From Perlabentimonas sp964554585 (lineage in GTDB: Bacteria > Bacteroidota > Bacteroidia > Bacteroidales > Tenuifilaceae), in assembly GCA_964554585.1 (NCBI GenBank), contig CAZKPD010000024.1:1-23789 (forward strand): a stretch of 23,789 nt of DNA. Reading direction: 5' to 3'. Made by a program: the position numbers and the translations under genes. The notes beneath the pieces were generated by a model, which saw only the letters and a program-made list of their open reading frames with translations, was not told the origin of the DNA and made no database searches. Below are positions 22,911 to 23,789 of the stretch, in pieces (the first letter of the stretch is position 1; each line of letters opens with the position of its first letter).

Positions 22911-23789
22911 CTATTTCACAACTTCTCCTTCCAGCACTACCTCTTCGCTGCCATCAGCAGCTTCGGAACGTAGTGATATGGTTTCAAAATCGCGAAGGCC
23001 TGTTCCGGCAGGGATTAAATGACCGCAAATAACGTTCTCTTTAAGCCCATTTAGCTCGTCAACCTTACCGTTAATCGCTGCTTCATTGAGCACTTTTGTA
23101 GTCTCTTGGAACGATGCTGCAGACATAAAGCTGTGTGTTTGAAGTGCAGCGCGTGTAATACCTTGTAACACCTGAGTTGATGTAGCAGGTACGGCGTCGC
23201 GTGCAACAACCAATTTCACGTCCTTACGTTTTAGCACGGAATTCTCATCCCTCAACTTACGAGCGGTAATAATCTGTCCTGCACGCAATTCGGTAGAATC
23301 ACCGGCATCAACAACCACTTTCTTATCGAAAATCCAGTCGTTTACCTCCATAAATTCCCACTTGTCAACGATCTGTTTCTCTAGGAAACGGGTATCACCC
23401 GGGTCATAGATCTCAACCTTGCGCATCATTTGGCGAACGATTACCTCAAAGTGCTTATCGTTAATCTTCACCCCTTGCATGCGGTATACCTCTTGTACCT
23501 CATTCACAATATACTCTTGAACTTCGGTGGGCCCTTTAATGGCTAGGATATCCGAAGGAGTTATAGCACCATCGGAAAGGGGTGTTCCGGCACGAACAAA
23601 ATCGTTCTCTTGCACCAAAATCTGCTTCGAGAGTGGTACCAGATACTTTTTCTGTTCATCCGTTTTAGAGGTTATAACAATCTCACGATTTCCACGCTTA
23701 ATCTTTCCAAATGACACTTCACCGTCAATCTCAGAAACCACAGCAGGGTTGGATGGGTTACGTGCTTCGAATAGCTCGGTAACGCGTGG
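22911..23789 (-). CDS. rpoC: DNA-directed RNA polymerase subunit beta', C-terminal part (5' end outside window)
   Basis: The minus-strand frame is open to the window edge, so the N-terminal most of the protein is missing; the visible 293 codons encode 292 aa plus stop. It starts in PRVTELFEARNPSNPAVVSE, a conserved segment of the C-terminal part, then KIKRGNREIVITSKTD, GTPLSDGAITPSDIL, EVQEVYRMQGVKINDKHFEV, RAALQTHSFMSAASFQETTK and GLKENVICGHLIPAGTGL near the end, all strongly conserved in beta'. The GTG at 23741 is internal. It encodes the largest subunit of the RNA polymerase core. The acidic tail after ETISLRSEA is of the kind seen in Bacteroidota. The gene ends about 25 nt before the palindromic terminator. 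Confidence 0.97.
   Translation of the reverse strand, partial: PRVTELFEARNPSNPAVVSEIDGEVSFGKIKRGNREIVITSKTDEQKKYLVPLSKQILVQENDFVRAGTPLSDGAITPSDILAIKGPTEVQEYIVNEVQEVYRMQGVKINDKHFEVIVRQMMRKVEIYDPGDTRFLEKQIVDKWEFMEVNDWIFDKKVVVDAGDSTELRAGQIITARKLRDENSVLKRKDVKLVVARDAVPATSTQVLQGITRAALQTHSFMSAASFQETTKVLNEAAINGKVDELNGLKENVICGHLIPAGTGLRDFETISLRSEAADGSEEVVLEGEVVK

Noticed and set aside
1..23789. Mobile elements, CRISPR arrays, tRNA or rRNA genes
   Set aside because: I saw no transposase, integrase, regular short repeats with spacers, or RNA-gene-like segments; the repeated gene order at the left is due to paralogous genes, not an insertion sequence.

Overview
The window looks like a chromosomal scaffold piece from a member of the Bacteroidota, probably class Bacteroidia. 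The evidence is type IX secretion (T9SS) C-terminal sorting domains, FISUMP-type secreted proteins, candidate -7 promoter boxes of the TAnnTTTG type, few strong Shine-Dalgarno sequences, a Bacteroidota-type RpoC C-terminus with a DUF3467 gene nearby, and TPR/LuxR-type membrane regulators. I cannot name the genus. A run of 144 Ns (10026-10169) breaks one gene.

Left region (1-11304, all plus strand) is built from repeated cassettes. A FISUMP gene cut by the window edge (1-405) ends at a terminator. Cassette A follows: a TPR/LuxR membrane regulator (570-2285), a 62-aa protein (2413-2601), a short T9SS cargo protein (2620-3108), a FISUMP protein (3114-4298) and a terminator. Cassette B repeats the order: a paralogous regulator (4478-6196), a 62-aa protein homologous to the first (6433-6621), a very large multidomain T9SS protein (6676-11219) and a terminator. 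The two regulators share an upstream A-tract/T-tract/TAnTTTTG block, obligatory TTG starts and nearly identical recognition helices. The two 62-aa proteins share an ungapped conserved helix. I read these as paralogous units in which a periplasm-sensing transcription factor may control secreted surface proteins, with an undescribed small protein conserved in the middle. This is the best candidate for a new system here; its function is inference.

Middle region (11305-19057, minus strand) is a two-gene unit: a bacterial alpha-2-macroglobulin lipoprotein with an intact CIEQ thioester, overlapping the start of penicillin-binding protein 1C. This is the known pairing of a periplasmic protease trap with a peptidoglycan synthase.

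Right region (19254-23789) holds ordinary genes: a small lipoprotein of unknown function, a membrane-anchored protein with three helix-hairpin-helix-like segments, a family 2 glycosyltransferase with C-terminal membrane segments, a DUF3467 protein, an NADPH-dependent FMN reductase, and the C-terminal part of rpoC. The reductase lies in opposite orientation between rpoC and DUF3467, and a 34-bp perfect palindrome separates it from rpoC. I saw no tRNA, rRNA, CRISPR array or insertion sequence.
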